A DNA stretch of 64,000 nt from RFSX01 sp964495785. GTDB taxonomy: Bacteria > Bacteroidota > Bacteroidia > Chitinophagales > Saprospiraceae. The stretch lies in contig CAZBXL010000008.1 of NCBI GenBank assembly GCA_964495785.1, positions 14,057-78,056 of the forward strand, given 5' to 3'. Within the stretch, counting starts at the first letter, position 1, and every line of letters begins with the position of its first letter. The position numbers and the translations under genes were made by a program. Below are positions 34,831-43,425 of this stretch, one piece after another. The notes below the pieces were generated by a model, which saw only the letters and a program-made list of their open reading frames with translations, ran no database searches and had not been told where the DNA came from.

Positions 34831-36327
34831 TTAGATCAAGAAGGATTGTAAGCCAGTTGCTATTTTTCGATCATTGGTTAACCTAGGCACTTTGTTCTGA
34901 CCACCTAACTTACCGATGCTTTTCATATAATCTCTAAAGCCATTTTTTCTAACTGGGGTAATAACTAAGGTCTGAAGTACCTTACCTTCTATAAGGTCAC
35001 GGTAGTAGATATTCTGTCGTGATATCTCGTCATCTAACTTAAGCTCTATAATACTTAACTGCTTGGGGGTGTTTTTAAATTCTATAAACCACTCATGATA
35101 GGGCAGTTTTCCATCTGCAGATTTTATCTGAGGGGCTACCGTAAAGTCAACAATGTCGAGATTTAATTCTGCGCTAACGATAGTCATAGCTTCTTCTATT
35201 TCTTTAGCTATGACGTGTTCTCCAAAGGCAGATATAAAGTGCTTGATTCGTCCACTTACTTTTAATCTATAAGGGTTTAAGGAAGTGAATCTTATTACGT
35301 CTCCGATATTGTAAGACCACAGTCCAGCATTGCTTGTAATTATTATTGCATAATCTTTATGAGTTTCTACTTCAGAAAGTCTTAATCTTTTTGGGTCGTC
35401 ATTATCGATATCTCTAATATTTATAAACTCAAAAAATAATCCAGCATTAGTATTGAGTAATAGGCTATTGTCATCAATTTGATCTTGAAAGGCTATAAAG
35501 CCTTCTGAAGCAGGATAAGTTTCGAGGGTATCGACACCTGGTCCCATCATTTTATCCATTATAGATTTATAAGGCTCGTAATTGACGCCGCCGTGGACAA
35601 ATAGTTTCAGGTTAGGGAAGATGTCTTTTATGGTTTTCTTGCCTGTGGCGGACAAGAGTTTTTCATAGTACATCTGTACCCAAGGGGGTATACCACTTAT
35701 GAGTGTTAGATTTTGATTTTTAGTTTCTTGGACGATGTGATCTAACTTATCTTCCCAATCATCAATGCAGTTAGTGTTGTATGATGGGAGTTGGTTGCCT
35801 TTGACCCAGCTGGGTATCTCGTGATTGACTATGCCTGAGAGGCGGCCTGTCGGTATGCCATTCTCATCTGATAAGATAGGAGAACCAGATACAAAGATCA
35901 TTTTTCCATCGAATAGTTCAGCCCGAGTAGACGCGACATAGTTTAGTAGCGTCATCCGAGAAGTACTGATCTGTGATTTGATACTTTTTTTAGTTATCGG
36001 AATATATTTTACCCCAGAAGTTGTGCCTGATGTTTTAGCGAGATACTTTGGTTGGCCCGGCCATAAGATATCTGATTGACCATCGAGTATGAGCTTGATA
36101 TATTTTCTGATGCCTTCGTAATCTCTTACGGGTACTGCTGCTTTGTAATCTTTATAGCTTTTTATTTTTTGGAGTTCATGGTCCTTGCCGAAAGCAGTTG
36201 ATTGAGCTTGTTTAATTAAATTTTGTAAAGTAGTGTCTTGATCTACGATGGCATTTTCTGACATCTTTTTTAATTGCCCACTGACATACTTTGCAAGCTG
36301 TCTGATCGTAAATGACTTCAGAGACAT
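34831..36327 (-). CDS. GH3 auxin-responsive promoter family protein
   Basis: A 498-residue enzyme of the GH3 family in the adenylate-forming (ANL) fold. In plants GH3 enzymes join amino acids to jasmonate or auxin; in bacteria the substrates are mostly unknown, though the fold predicts ATP-dependent acyl activation. The P-loop-like motif is LAKTSGTTSGVKYIPIT; motif 2 is ETYPASEGFIAFQD; the GLWSYNIGDVIRFTS stretch carries the ATP-binding Asp, and a C-terminal lid (about 380-498) follows with SGRIKHFISAFGEHV. Length is right. It begins 12 bases after the stop of the SH3 gene, so both form a two-gene operon. The physiological role is unknown. Confidence 0.9.
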   Translation of the reverse strand: MSLKSFTIRQLAKYVSGQLKKMSENAIVDQDTTLQNLIKQAQSTAFGKDHELQKIKSYKDYKAAVPVRDYEGIRKYIKLILDGQSDILWPGQPKYLAKTSGTTSGVKYIPITKKSIKSQISTSRMTLLNYVASTRAELFDGKMIFVSGSPILSDENGIPTGRLSGIVNHEIPSWVKGNQLPSYNTNCIDDWEDKLDHIVQETKNQNLTLISGIPPWVQMYYEKLLSATGKKTIKDIFPNLKLFVHGGVNYEPYKSIMDKMMGPGVDTLETYPASEGFIAFQDQIDDNSLLLNTNAGLFFEFINIRDIDNDDPKRLRLSEVETHKDYAIIITSNAGLWSYNIGDVIRFTSLNPYRLKVSGRIKHFISAFGEHVIAKEIEEAMTIVSAELNLDIVDFTVAPQIKSADGKLPYHEWFIEFKNTPKQLSIIELKLDDEISRQNIYYRDLIEGKVLQTLVITPVRKNGFRDYMKSIGKLGGQNKVPRLTNDRKIATGLQSFLI

Positions 36328-36338
36328 AATGAGAGATG

Positions 36339-36815
36339 TTAGATTTCTCTGAGGAAGTTACCCCATACCCATCCTTCAGTGCCAGCATATCGGATGCGGC
36401 ACCACTTACCAGCTTGTCCATTAAGGTAGTACGTCTCTGTATCATAGAACATAATCTCAACTTCTGTATTGGCTGGTATCTTAAGGACAATATCAGAAGT
36501 CAGGCTGGCTTCACTCCTCATATTAAGAGAGCTACCATCTATGATGACTATCGCCTTAGGAAACGAACCTTTACTTCTGCAATCTTCAAGTTGTTTTGTT
36601 AATTGCGTTATTAGACTGTCTTTTTGTAAGATAATACTTCTGTTCTGAGAGTCTGAGGGTGAAGGTATTTTTGAGAATGCACTACTGAGAATCTCCGTGG
36701 GATTTTTTTGGAGAACAATAGAGATAATGAGCCATATACTGATAAAGCAGAAAAAAGAAATGTATACCCATTTTAAGATGTTTTTATTTCTTTTTTTATT
36801 AGGTCTATTATACAT
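36339..36815 (-). CDS. membrane-anchored bacterial SH3 domain protein
   Basis: A 158-residue protein with a basic N-terminus, one transmembrane helix (about 15-35, WVYISFFCFISIWLIISIVL) and then a periplasmic part: a short coiled stretch and a bacterial SH3 domain at about 95-156 (DGSSLNMRSEASLTSDIVLKI, EIMFYDTETYYLNG, WCRIRYAGTEGWVWGNFL). Such SH3b domains usually bind cell-wall peptides. It is likely held in the inner membrane with the SH3 domain facing the peptidoglycan. It is the first gene of the operon with the GH3 enzyme, a pairing for which I know no explanation. No enzyme domain is fused to it. Confidence 0.85.
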   Translation of the reverse strand: MYNRPNKKRNKNILKWVYISFFCFISIWLIISIVLQKNPTEILSSAFSKIPSPSDSQNRSIILQKDSLITQLTKQLEDCRSKGSFPKAIVIIDGSSLNMRSEASLTSDIVLKIPANTEVEIMFYDTETYYLNGQAGKWCRIRYAGTEGWVWGNFLREI

Positions 36816-36911
36816 TATTCTTGTCCGTACTTTAAATCATAATTTTCCAATGGCTCTGCCACGGAATCAAATAAAACTGAAATTCTCTCGAATGTTTAGA
36901 TTTAAATAATC

Positions 36912-37007
36912 TTTTGATTTCTAATCAAAATGAATCCAACATATTGTCCTATTTGCAATGCTCACAGGATCGTTGGATGCTAATTATTTTCATTTATTAA
37001 TCCAACG
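36912..37007 (-). other. alternative stem-loops between the metal ABC operon and the SH3 gene
   Basis: CGTTGGAT (36971-36978) can pair either with ATCCAACG (37000-37007) or with ATCCAAC (36934-36940), so the two stems exclude each other. TTTTGATT-TCT-AATCAAAA (36912-36930) forms a third stem. The region is downstream of the ABC ATPase stop and upstream of the SH3 start on the same strand. It could be a terminator for the metal operon or a leader switch for the SH3-GH3 operon, or the three copies of the heptamer may be protein-binding sites. Confidence 0.35.
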
Positions 37008-37075
37008 TGAAATTAATTAAATTTTTACAGAGAAAAACTCTATTGATTAATCTAAGAAGGATATAATTCCAGATA

Positions 37076-37819
37076 TTAGATCAAGCCAGTTTTATGTAAG
37101 ATAGGGAGCTGAGAACCATAGGCTTTAGATATGTTCTCTGAAGTAAATGTGTCTTTAGTATCACCGTAAGCGATAAGCCTTTGATTGAGTAAAATGACTT
37201 TGTTGAAGTATTTCTCGACGGTGCTCAGATCATGATGTACTACAAGAATAGACTTTCCTTCATCTGCTAAGTATTTCAGAATGGATATAATTTTCTCTTC
37301 AGTTGTAATGTCTACTCCGACAAACGGTTCATCTAAAAAGAAAATATCAGCTTGTTGGCATAATGCTCTTGCGATGAATACTCTTTGTTGTTGGCCTCCA
37401 GATAGCATGCCTATTTGTCTGTTTGCAAGATCGAGAATACCTAATTTTTCTAATGCATCATGTGCTATAGCCTTATCTTCTTTATTTAACCTGCTGAATA
37501 TTTTTTTAAATGGGTACCTACCCATGAGCACGATATCAATAACTGTAGCTGGAAACTGCCAATCGACTTCATCTCTTTGGGGCACATAAGCGATACGTTT
37601 GCGTACATCGTCCATCTCTTGGCCGAGTACTTTCACAGAGCCAGCATTATGATCTATCAATCCGAGAATAGACTTAAATAGCGTAGACTTACCTGCACCA
37701 TTGGGGCCTATGACGCCATAAGTATTACCAGCAGTAATATCTAAATGTATATTAGTCAGGACTCTTTTAGTACCATAAGATACAGATAGTCCCCTTACTT
37801 CTACATGCTTTTCAGACAC
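37076..37819 (-). CDS. metal (Zn/Mn) ABC transporter ATP-binding protein
   Basis: A 247-residue ABC ATPase of the zinc/manganese uptake family (ZnuC/MntB/TroB). Walker A is GPNGAGKS at residues 38-45, the signature is MLSGGQQQRVFIARAL, and Walker B is IFFLDEPFVGVD, followed by the switch His in LVVHHDLSTV. The PQRDEVDWQFPATVIDIVLMGRYP stretch is diagnostic of this family. The start is GTG at 37819, 4 bases after the stop of the binding-protein gene. It should pair with an integral membrane permease, but none is encoded next to it: the following gene in the same direction is the SH3 protein 260 bases away. Confidence 0.92.
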   Translation of the reverse strand: MSEKHVEVRGLSVSYGTKRVLTNIHLDITAGNTYGVIGPNGAGKSTLFKSILGLIDHNAGSVKVLGQEMDDVRKRIAYVPQRDEVDWQFPATVIDIVLMGRYPFKKIFSRLNKEDKAIAHDALEKLGILDLANRQIGMLSGGQQQRVFIARALCQQADIFFLDEPFVGVDITTEEKIISILKYLADEGKSILVVHHDLSTVEKYFNKVILLNQRLIAYGDTKDTFTSENISKAYGSQLPILHKTGLI

Positions 37820-37823
37820 CGAA

Positions 37824-38816
37824 TTACTTATTGAATTTCAAAATTATTATCAATAACAGAATTAGCAGCAATACACTGACACCTATGTACATCAGAAGAT
37901 TAGAGCCTTCAGATTGAGAGGTATATTTTGTTTCAGAATTTTTATTTCCTTTCAGAGCTTCTACGATAGTATCCGTATTATGCTTCATCATATTATAGTA
38001 AGAATTACCTTCCGTTTCAGGTCCTCCGATAGAGTCAGTATATAATTCTCCACCTATGGAGATATTATTGTCTTTGGCGATCTGCTCTACAATCTTAGGA
38101 TTAATCGTGCTTTCTACAAATAATGCTGGCACATTGAACTCCTTGATAGCTTTAGAGACTCTAACCATATCTTGTGATGTCGCATCCGTCTCCGTAGAAA
38201 TGCCCATTAACGCTTCTAACCTTAGTCCATATCTTTTGCCATAATAAGCAAAGGCATCATGGGTCGTAATAATGATTCTATTTTCCTTAGGTATCTCTTG
38301 TATTCTGTTCTGTATGTATTTATCTAATTCTTCCAGTTTGGCTTTATAATCAGCATGATTGTCTATGTAGGTCCGCTTGTTTTCAGGATCTAATTTGACA
38401 AGTGCATTGAGTATATTATCTATATACTTGATGCTGAGACTTACATCCATCCAAGCATGTGGATCATAAGCTTCTGCATATTTTGAATGTCCTATGGGCT
38501 TTATGCCATTTGTAACAGTATCTACAGTAGCGCTTGTGTTAGAATTATTGATAAGCTTAAGTAACCAGCCTTCAAAAGTGAGTCCATTCATGAAAATCTG
38601 ATCTGCATCAGCTATAAGTTTTGCATCACTCGGTCGCGGCTCATATTTGTGAGGATCACCACCAATTGGGACTATTAATTCATTATCTACAAGATCGCCA
38701 GATATATTGATCGCCATATCATATATCATTGAGGCTGTTGAGACGACTTTCAATTTATCTTGAGCCGTTATAGATATTGATACCAGTAAACAAAAGGCTA
38801 ATAATATTTTTTTCAT
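37824..38816 (-). CDS. metal ABC transporter substrate-binding protein with C-terminal membrane anchor
   Basis: A 330-residue cluster A-I (TroA/ZnuA-type) binding protein for zinc or manganese. The signal peptide ends SITAQ (residue 19). Probable metal ligands are His56 (GGDPHKYEP), His120 (YDPHAWMD), His186 (TTHDAFAYYG) and Asp261 (LYTDSIGG), with Glu235 nearby (FVESTINP). The His-rich loop typical of ZnuA is absent, which leans towards manganese or iron. Unusually, the end carries a transmembrane helix (about 307-328, LLMYIGVSVLLLILLLIIIL) plus a short basic tail, so it is anchored in the inner membrane rather than free. It is the middle gene of regulator-binding protein-ATPase. Confidence 0.9.
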   Translation of the reverse strand: MKKILLAFCLLVSISITAQDKLKVVSTASMIYDMAINISGDLVDNELIVPIGGDPHKYEPRPSDAKLIADADQIFMNGLTFEGWLLKLINNSNTSATVDTVTNGIKPIGHSKYAEAYDPHAWMDVSLSIKYIDNILNALVKLDPENKRTYIDNHADYKAKLEELDKYIQNRIQEIPKENRIIITTHDAFAYYGKRYGLRLEALMGISTETDATSQDMVRVSKAIKEFNVPALFVESTINPKIVEQIAKDNNISIGGELYTDSIGGPETEGNSYYNMMKHNTDTIVEALKGNKNSETKYTSQSEGSNLLMYIGVSVLLLILLLIIILKFNK

Positions 38817-38825
38817 TTCTCTTTA

Positions 38826-39494
38826 TTACTTAAACATTCTCTTTTTTACATACAGATTGATACATACTTTATGAGATAGTACCGATGTTGCATCGTTGTC
38901 TATCAAGATTTCTTTAGAAAGATCAAAGTCTATATGATTAATCACTTTAAGCGTTGTCCCGATGTTGATTTTTAGAGTATCGAGATATTGTAAGAACGGC
39001 TTGTCATGTTCTTTTACTCCTACAACAATGGCCTCTTCTCCTACTGATAAATTAAATAATGAGACTTGCGTTCTTATTGTAAATTTTCCTTCAGCATTAG
39101 GGATAGGGTCACCATGGGGATCATACTTTGGTGAACCTAAATAAGAGTCCAATTTTTCTATGAGCTTATCTGACTTGACATGTTCCAATTGTTCTGCGAT
39201 ATCATGTACTTCGTCCCAGCTGAATCCTAATTTATTAACTAAAAAATATTCCCATAATCTATGTTTTCTGATGAGCTGTGTCGCCAGTGCTCTTCCCTTG
39301 GTAGTAAGATAGACACCTTTATATTTTTCATAATGAAAAAATTCTTTCTCTGATAATCGCTTGAGCATATCAGTTACTGATGCTGCAGATGTCGAGAGGT
39401 GTTCAGCAACAGAATTAGTAGATGCAGTACCTTGATTACGTTCAGTAATTTTGAATATTGCTTTAATGTAATCTTCTTCTGTACTTGTAGCCAT
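38826..39494 (-). CDS. DtxR/MntR family metal-dependent repressor
   Basis: A 222-residue regulator of the DtxR/MntR family. It has the winged helix at 1-65 (TEEDYIKAIFKITE, TNSVAEHLSTSAASVTDMLKRLSE, GVYLTTKGRALA), the dimerisation helices with the metal ligands (RKHRLWEYFLV, DEVHDIAEQLEHVKSDKL, DPHGDPIPN), and an SH3-like FeoA domain at about 150-220. Such proteins repress metal-uptake genes when Mn or Fe is plentiful. It is the first gene of the run with the binding protein (9-base gap) and the ATPase. A DtxR-type palindrome lies 31 bases before its start, so it probably represses its own operon. Confidence 0.93.
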   Translation of the reverse strand: MATSTEEDYIKAIFKITERNQGTASTNSVAEHLSTSAASVTDMLKRLSEKEFFHYEKYKGVYLTTKGRALATQLIRKHRLWEYFLVNKLGFSWDEVHDIAEQLEHVKSDKLIEKLDSYLGSPKYDPHGDPIPNAEGKFTIRTQVSLFNLSVGEEAIVVGVKEHDKPFLQYLDTLKINIGTTLKVINHIDFDLSKEILIDNDATSVLSHKVCINLYVKKRMFK

Positions 39495-39524
39495 CAGTCG
39501 TTTTTCAACTTAAAATTAGATTAA

Positions 39525-39540
39525 TTTAGGCAAGTCTAAA
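39525..39540 (-). promoter_or_regulatory. candidate operator for the DtxR/MntR repressor
   Basis: TTTAGGC-AA-GTCTAAA is an inverted repeat with one mismatch per half-site, close to the TTTAGGT/ACCTAAA type bound by DtxR/MntR repressors. It sits 31-46 bases before the repressor start codon, where it would cover the promoter. Confidence 0.55.
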
Positions 39541-39679
39541 AATATTTTTCATAAAATATAAAATTTTGAATTCTTAAAGAGCGCAGATAGTAGGATTTAC
39601 TGTAATGTAAATATTTCTTTAAGACCTAAAATCCATGTATTTTGCGGGCTGAATTGAAAAACATAAACTAAATTTTACA

Positions 39680-41860
39680 ATGGGACAAACAATGATTTAC
39701 GCAATACCAGCTTTTGGGATAGTTGCGTTATTATTTACTTTTTGGAAATCTGCTTGGGTAGGTAGACAAGAAGTAGGTACAGATAAAATGGGGAGAATAG
39801 CTAAAAACATCTCAGATGGTGCTATGGCTTTTCTTAAGGCTGAGTATAAAGTACTTTTCTTTTTCGTGATTATCGTTGCTGCATTGATGGCATGGAGTGG
39901 TATGAATGAGAACTCATCTTGGTTAGTGGCTGTATCATTTATATTAGGAGCTATTTGTTCTGGACTTGCGGGTCTTATAGGAATGAAAGTCGCAACTAAG
40001 GCAAATGTAAGAACAACGAATGCTGCAAGAAATAGTCTTGGTAGAGCACTCGAAGTTGCTTTTGCAGGAGGATCAGTGATGGGACTTGGTGTTGTAGGAT
40101 TAGGAGTTCTTGGACTTGGAGGACTTTTCTTGATCTACTCTAATATGTTCGGTGTATCTACTGGACAAGAGGTCATCAGAGTTATTAATATATTGACGGG
40201 TTTCTCTTTTGGAGCTTCATCCATTGCACTCTTTGCAAGAGTAGGAGGTGGTATATATACTAAGGCTGCCGATGTAGGAGCGGATCTAGTAGGAAAAGTA
40301 GAAGCAGGTATCCCAGAGGATCACCCGCTTAACCCAGCGACTATCGCGGATAACGTAGGAGATAATGTAGGTGATGTTGCAGGTATGGGAGCAGATCTTT
40401 TTGAGTCATATGTAGGATCTATTATTGGTACAATGGTTTTAGGAGCTACTTTCATGGGTATTACTGGTTTTGATTCTACTAATGATTATGGAGGTCTTAA
40501 TGCAGTTTTATTACCGCTTGTATTAGCTGCAGTTGGTATCATCACATCTATAATAGGTACTTTCTTCGTTAGAGTAAAAGATGGTGGAAGTCCGCATACA
40601 GCATTGAATATAGGAGAGTTTCTTTCAGCAGGATTAATGCTTGTTGCTACATTTTTTATTGTCAAGATGATGTTGCCTGCTGAGTGGACTGTAGGCAATA
40701 CAGAATACTCTTCTATGGGTGTATTCTATGCGATACTAATGGGATTAGCTTCAGGATTAGCTATTGGAAAAATAACTGAATATTATACAGGTACTGGTAC
40801 TAAGCCAGTACAGTCTATTGTAGATCAGTCAGTGACTGGTGCTGCGACAAATATCATAGCAGGATTAGGAGTAGGAATGCAATCAACAGCACTGCCGATT
40901 ATAGTATTGGCTGCAGCAATTATAGGAGCACACGAATTTGCTGGTCTTTACGGTATTGCTATAGCAGCAGTAGGTATGTTATCTAATACAGGAATCCAAC
41001 TTGCAGTAGATGCATATGGTCCTATATCTGATAACGCCGGTGGTATCGCGGAGATGGCTGACCTACCTAAAGAAGTAAGAGAAAGAACAGATAAGTTAGA
41101 TGCAGTAGGTAATACAACTGCAGCAATCGGAAAGGGATTTGCTATAGGTTCTGCAGCATTGACGGCATTAGCATTATTTGCAGCATACATGTCTATCACA
41201 GGATTGACGGCGATTAATATTGCTAATCCTAAGGTGATGGCAGGACTACTCGTAGGTGGTATGTTACCATTCTTATTCTCTGCATTATCTATGAATGCAG
41301 TAGGACGTGCAGCGATGGATATGATTCAGGAAGTAAGAAGACAATTCAAGGAGATTCCAGAATTGACTAAAGCGCTTGCTGTAATGAAAAAGAATGATGG
41401 TACGGAAATGAAAAATTGGAGTGATTCTGATAAGGCAACATTCGATGCAGCAGACGGTAAAGCAGAATATGATAAGTGTGTAGAGATATCTACTAAAGCA
41501 TCTATCAGAGAGATGGTCCTTCCAGGATTAATTGCGGTTATCACACCAGTCCTTGTAGGATTCTTAGGTAAGGCAGAGATGCTTGGAGGTTTACTTGCAG
41601 GGGTAACGGTATGTGGTGTTCTTATGGCGATCTTCCAATCTAATGCTGGTGGTGCATGGGATAACGCTAAGAAGATGTTTGAAGAAGGTGTAGAGATAAA
41701 AGGTAAGATGTACTATAAAGGATCTGATCCTCACAAAGCGACGGTAGTAGGAGATACAGTAGGTGATCCATTCAAGGATACTTCTGGTCCTTCACTTAAT
41801 ATCTTGATTAAGTTAATGGCTGTAGTGGCATTAGTACTTGCGCCATTCTTGACGATATAA
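39680..41860 (+). CDS. hppA: membrane-bound pyrophosphatase, K+-stimulated ion pump
   Basis: A 726-residue integral membrane pyrophosphatase with about 16 transmembrane helices. It couples hydrolysis of pyrophosphate to pumping of Na+ or H+ across the inner membrane. Substrate motifs are intact: DVGADLVGKVE, the NPATIADNVGDNVGDVAGMGADLFESY region, and near the end GDTVGDPFKDTSGPSLN. The GNTTAAIGKG motif has Ala and Gly at the two positions that mark K+-stimulated enzymes (Lys and Thr in K+-independent ones). Many K+-stimulated enzymes of this phylum pump Na+ or both ions; which ion here cannot be decided by eye. It is a single gene with a strong terminator. Confidence 0.95.
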   Translation: MGQTMIYAIPAFGIVALLFTFWKSAWVGRQEVGTDKMGRIAKNISDGAMAFLKAEYKVLFFFVIIVAALMAWSGMNENSSWLVAVSFILGAICSGLAGLIGMKVATKANVRTTNAARNSLGRALEVAFAGGSVMGLGVVGLGVLGLGGLFLIYSNMFGVSTGQEVIRVINILTGFSFGASSIALFARVGGGIYTKAADVGADLVGKVEAGIPEDHPLNPATIADNVGDNVGDVAGMGADLFESYVGSIIGTMVLGATFMGITGFDSTNDYGGLNAVLLPLVLAAVGIITSIIGTFFVRVKDGGSPHTALNIGEFLSAGLMLVATFFIVKMMLPAEWTVGNTEYSSMGVFYAILMGLASGLAIGKITEYYTGTGTKPVQSIVDQSVTGAATNIIAGLGVGMQSTALPIIVLAAAIIGAHEFAGLYGIAIAAVGMLSNTGIQLAVDAYGPISDNAGGIAEMADLPKEVRERTDKLDAVGNTTAAIGKGFAIGSAALTALALFAAYMSITGLTAINIANPKVMAGLLVGGMLPFLFSALSMNAVGRAAMDMIQEVRRQFKEIPELTKALAVMKKNDGTEMKNWSDSDKATFDAADGKAEYDKCVEISTKASIREMVLPGLIAVITPVLVGFLGKAEMLGGLLAGVTVCGVLMAIFQSNAGGAWDNAKKMFEEGVEIKGKMYYKGSDPHKATVVGDTVGDPFKDTSGPSLNILIKLMAVVALVLAPFLTI

Positions 41861-41908
41861 GAAACATATATGATGAGTTAATATTTCATCGATTTAATTT
41901 ATAAGAAG

Positions 41909-41937
41909 ATGCCTCGACATTATGTCGGGGCATTTTT
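41909..41937 (+). terminator. rho-independent terminator of the pyrophosphatase gene
   Basis: ATGCCTCGACA-TTA-TGTCGGGGCAT is an 11-bp stem (one T-G pair) followed by TTTTT, 48 bases after the stop. Confidence 0.9.
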
Positions 41938-42234
41938 AGTTTAATAATGATGGAGAAGTCTAAACACCATTCTTATAAAGGAGAACCTTAGTTTTATTAT
42001 CAGAGAAAGCCAACCAATACCTGAAATATTCAAATAATCTCATCACTCAGTTTATGGTATAAAAGGGATAGTCTTCATAGCCTTGGCTTGGTGTCTATAA
42101 GAAAATGAAAGTAAGCCGAAGTCATAATACTAAAGAGAAATTTCAATTAAAATTTTAACACCTTAAGTGACGCGATGGAACTTTTCCGTCAAAATGGAAC
42201 ATAACTTTTAACTAATCAAAAAATAAATAAGAAA
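41938..42234. other. intergenic before the MscS gene
   Basis: With the terminator region this gap is 374 bases. TAACTTTT near 42203 differs by one base from the -7 consensus and might drive the channel gene. I see nothing else. Confidence 0.3.
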
Positions 42235-43038
42235 ATGTTAGAGAATATTAATCTTGATGCACTAATTGATGTGGTGTTAGCTTGGTCACCAAAAATCGTT
42301 GCAGGTATATTAACCTTAATGATTGGTTTTTGGATTGTCGGAATTATATCTAAAGTCATAGGCAAATCATTAACTAAATCAGGAATAGATGCAGATCTAA
42401 TTCCATTTTTAAGATCACTTGTAAGTGTACTACTTAAGGTGATGGTGGTTATAACTGCAGCTGGTGTTGTAGGTATCGAAATTACAGCTTTTGCGGCATT
42501 AATCGCAGGTGCAGGTTTAGCTATCGGTGCAGCTATGTCAGGTACATTGAGTCACTTTGCAGCTGGTGTTATGGTATTAATATTCAAGCCCTATAGAGTA
42601 GGAGATCTTGTTGATATTCAAGGTACTGTAGGACACGTTTCTGAGATTCAAGTATTCAATACAGTTATCAATACTTTAGATAACAAAAAAGTTATCATGC
42701 CTAATGGTATCGCGACGAGTGGTATTATGACAAATCTTACTGCTAATGGTAAATTAAGAGTAGACTTAAATGTTGCAATGCCATACGAAGAAGATTTTGA
42801 TAAAGTAAAAGGAATCATCAAAGGTGCATTAGATAAAGTAACTGAGAAATTACCAGATGAGCCTACAATAGAAATCGAGAAATTCGATGAGAATAATGTT
42901 TTACTTGCTGTAAGACCTTATGCAACGGATGCAACATACTGGGATGTATATTTTAATTCTTACAAAGAGATTAAGAAAGCATTCGGTGAGGCAGGTATTG
43001 AGGTAGCTTACCCTGCAAGAAGAGTAAAAAATATCTAA
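42235..43038 (+). CDS. MscS family mechanosensitive ion channel
   Basis: A 267-residue small-conductance mechanosensitive channel that opens under membrane tension to relieve osmotic stress. Three membrane helices are visible at about 18-38, 60-80 and 85-110; the third is the pore helix with the Ala/Gly pattern ALIAGAGLAIGAAMSGTLSHFAAG. The beta domain follows (YRVGDLVDIQGTVGHVSEIQVFNTVI, KVIMPNGIATSGIM) and a C-terminal alpha/beta domain ends in the basic ARRVKNI. Length equals E. coli MscS. It is a single gene with its own terminator. Its proximity to the ion-pumping pyrophosphatase may be chance. Confidence 0.94.
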   Translation: MLENINLDALIDVVLAWSPKIVAGILTLMIGFWIVGIISKVIGKSLTKSGIDADLIPFLRSLVSVLLKVMVVITAAGVVGIEITAFAALIAGAGLAIGAAMSGTLSHFAAGVMVLIFKPYRVGDLVDIQGTVGHVSEIQVFNTVINTLDNKKVIMPNGIATSGIMTNLTANGKLRVDLNVAMPYEEDFDKVKGIIKGALDKVTEKLPDEPTIEIEKFDENNVLLAVRPYATDATYWDVYFNSYKEIKKAFGEAGIEVAYPARRVKNI

Positions 43039-43103
43039 TACGATAATCATCATTTAATTCGGTCCTCACGATTTTCATAGGACTGGAATTGCAGATAAAT
43101 ATG

Positions 43104-43139
43104 ACGAGTAGGGAATCTAATTTCTCTACTCGTTTTTTT
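43104..43139 (+). terminator. rho-independent terminator of the MscS gene
   Basis: ACGAGTAGGGAA pairs with TTCTCTACTCGT (12 bp, one G-T pair) around TCTAAT, followed by six T. Confidence 0.9.
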
Positions 43140-43425
43140 ATGTCCGTAAAGAATTTTCTGAATAAACCTGTAATTAACATTTAGGCTCCGTCAAATCAAG
43201 TCGATAGTCTTCTTAGTCAAGATTCAACTTCAAAGTGATTATATGGTCCTCTTAGTAGACCACTCCCTCTCTTTTATCTAAATAAATGCATAATCAATAG
43301 TGTGAGAGCTATCTTAACTATCAAATAGTGCTAATGTGTTGTTAATATATAATGTCTGTACAAGCATTTTATAATATTCAGACTATTTTGATTTACAAAT
43401 TACTCACTCAATAATTCAAACCGTT
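43140..43425. other. intergenic before the M16 peptidase gene
   Basis: Together with the terminator this gap is 387 bases. It has a CT-rich patch (ACTCCCTCTCTTTTATCT near 43263) resembling one at 12540. No gene and no clear promoter are seen. Confidence 0.3.
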
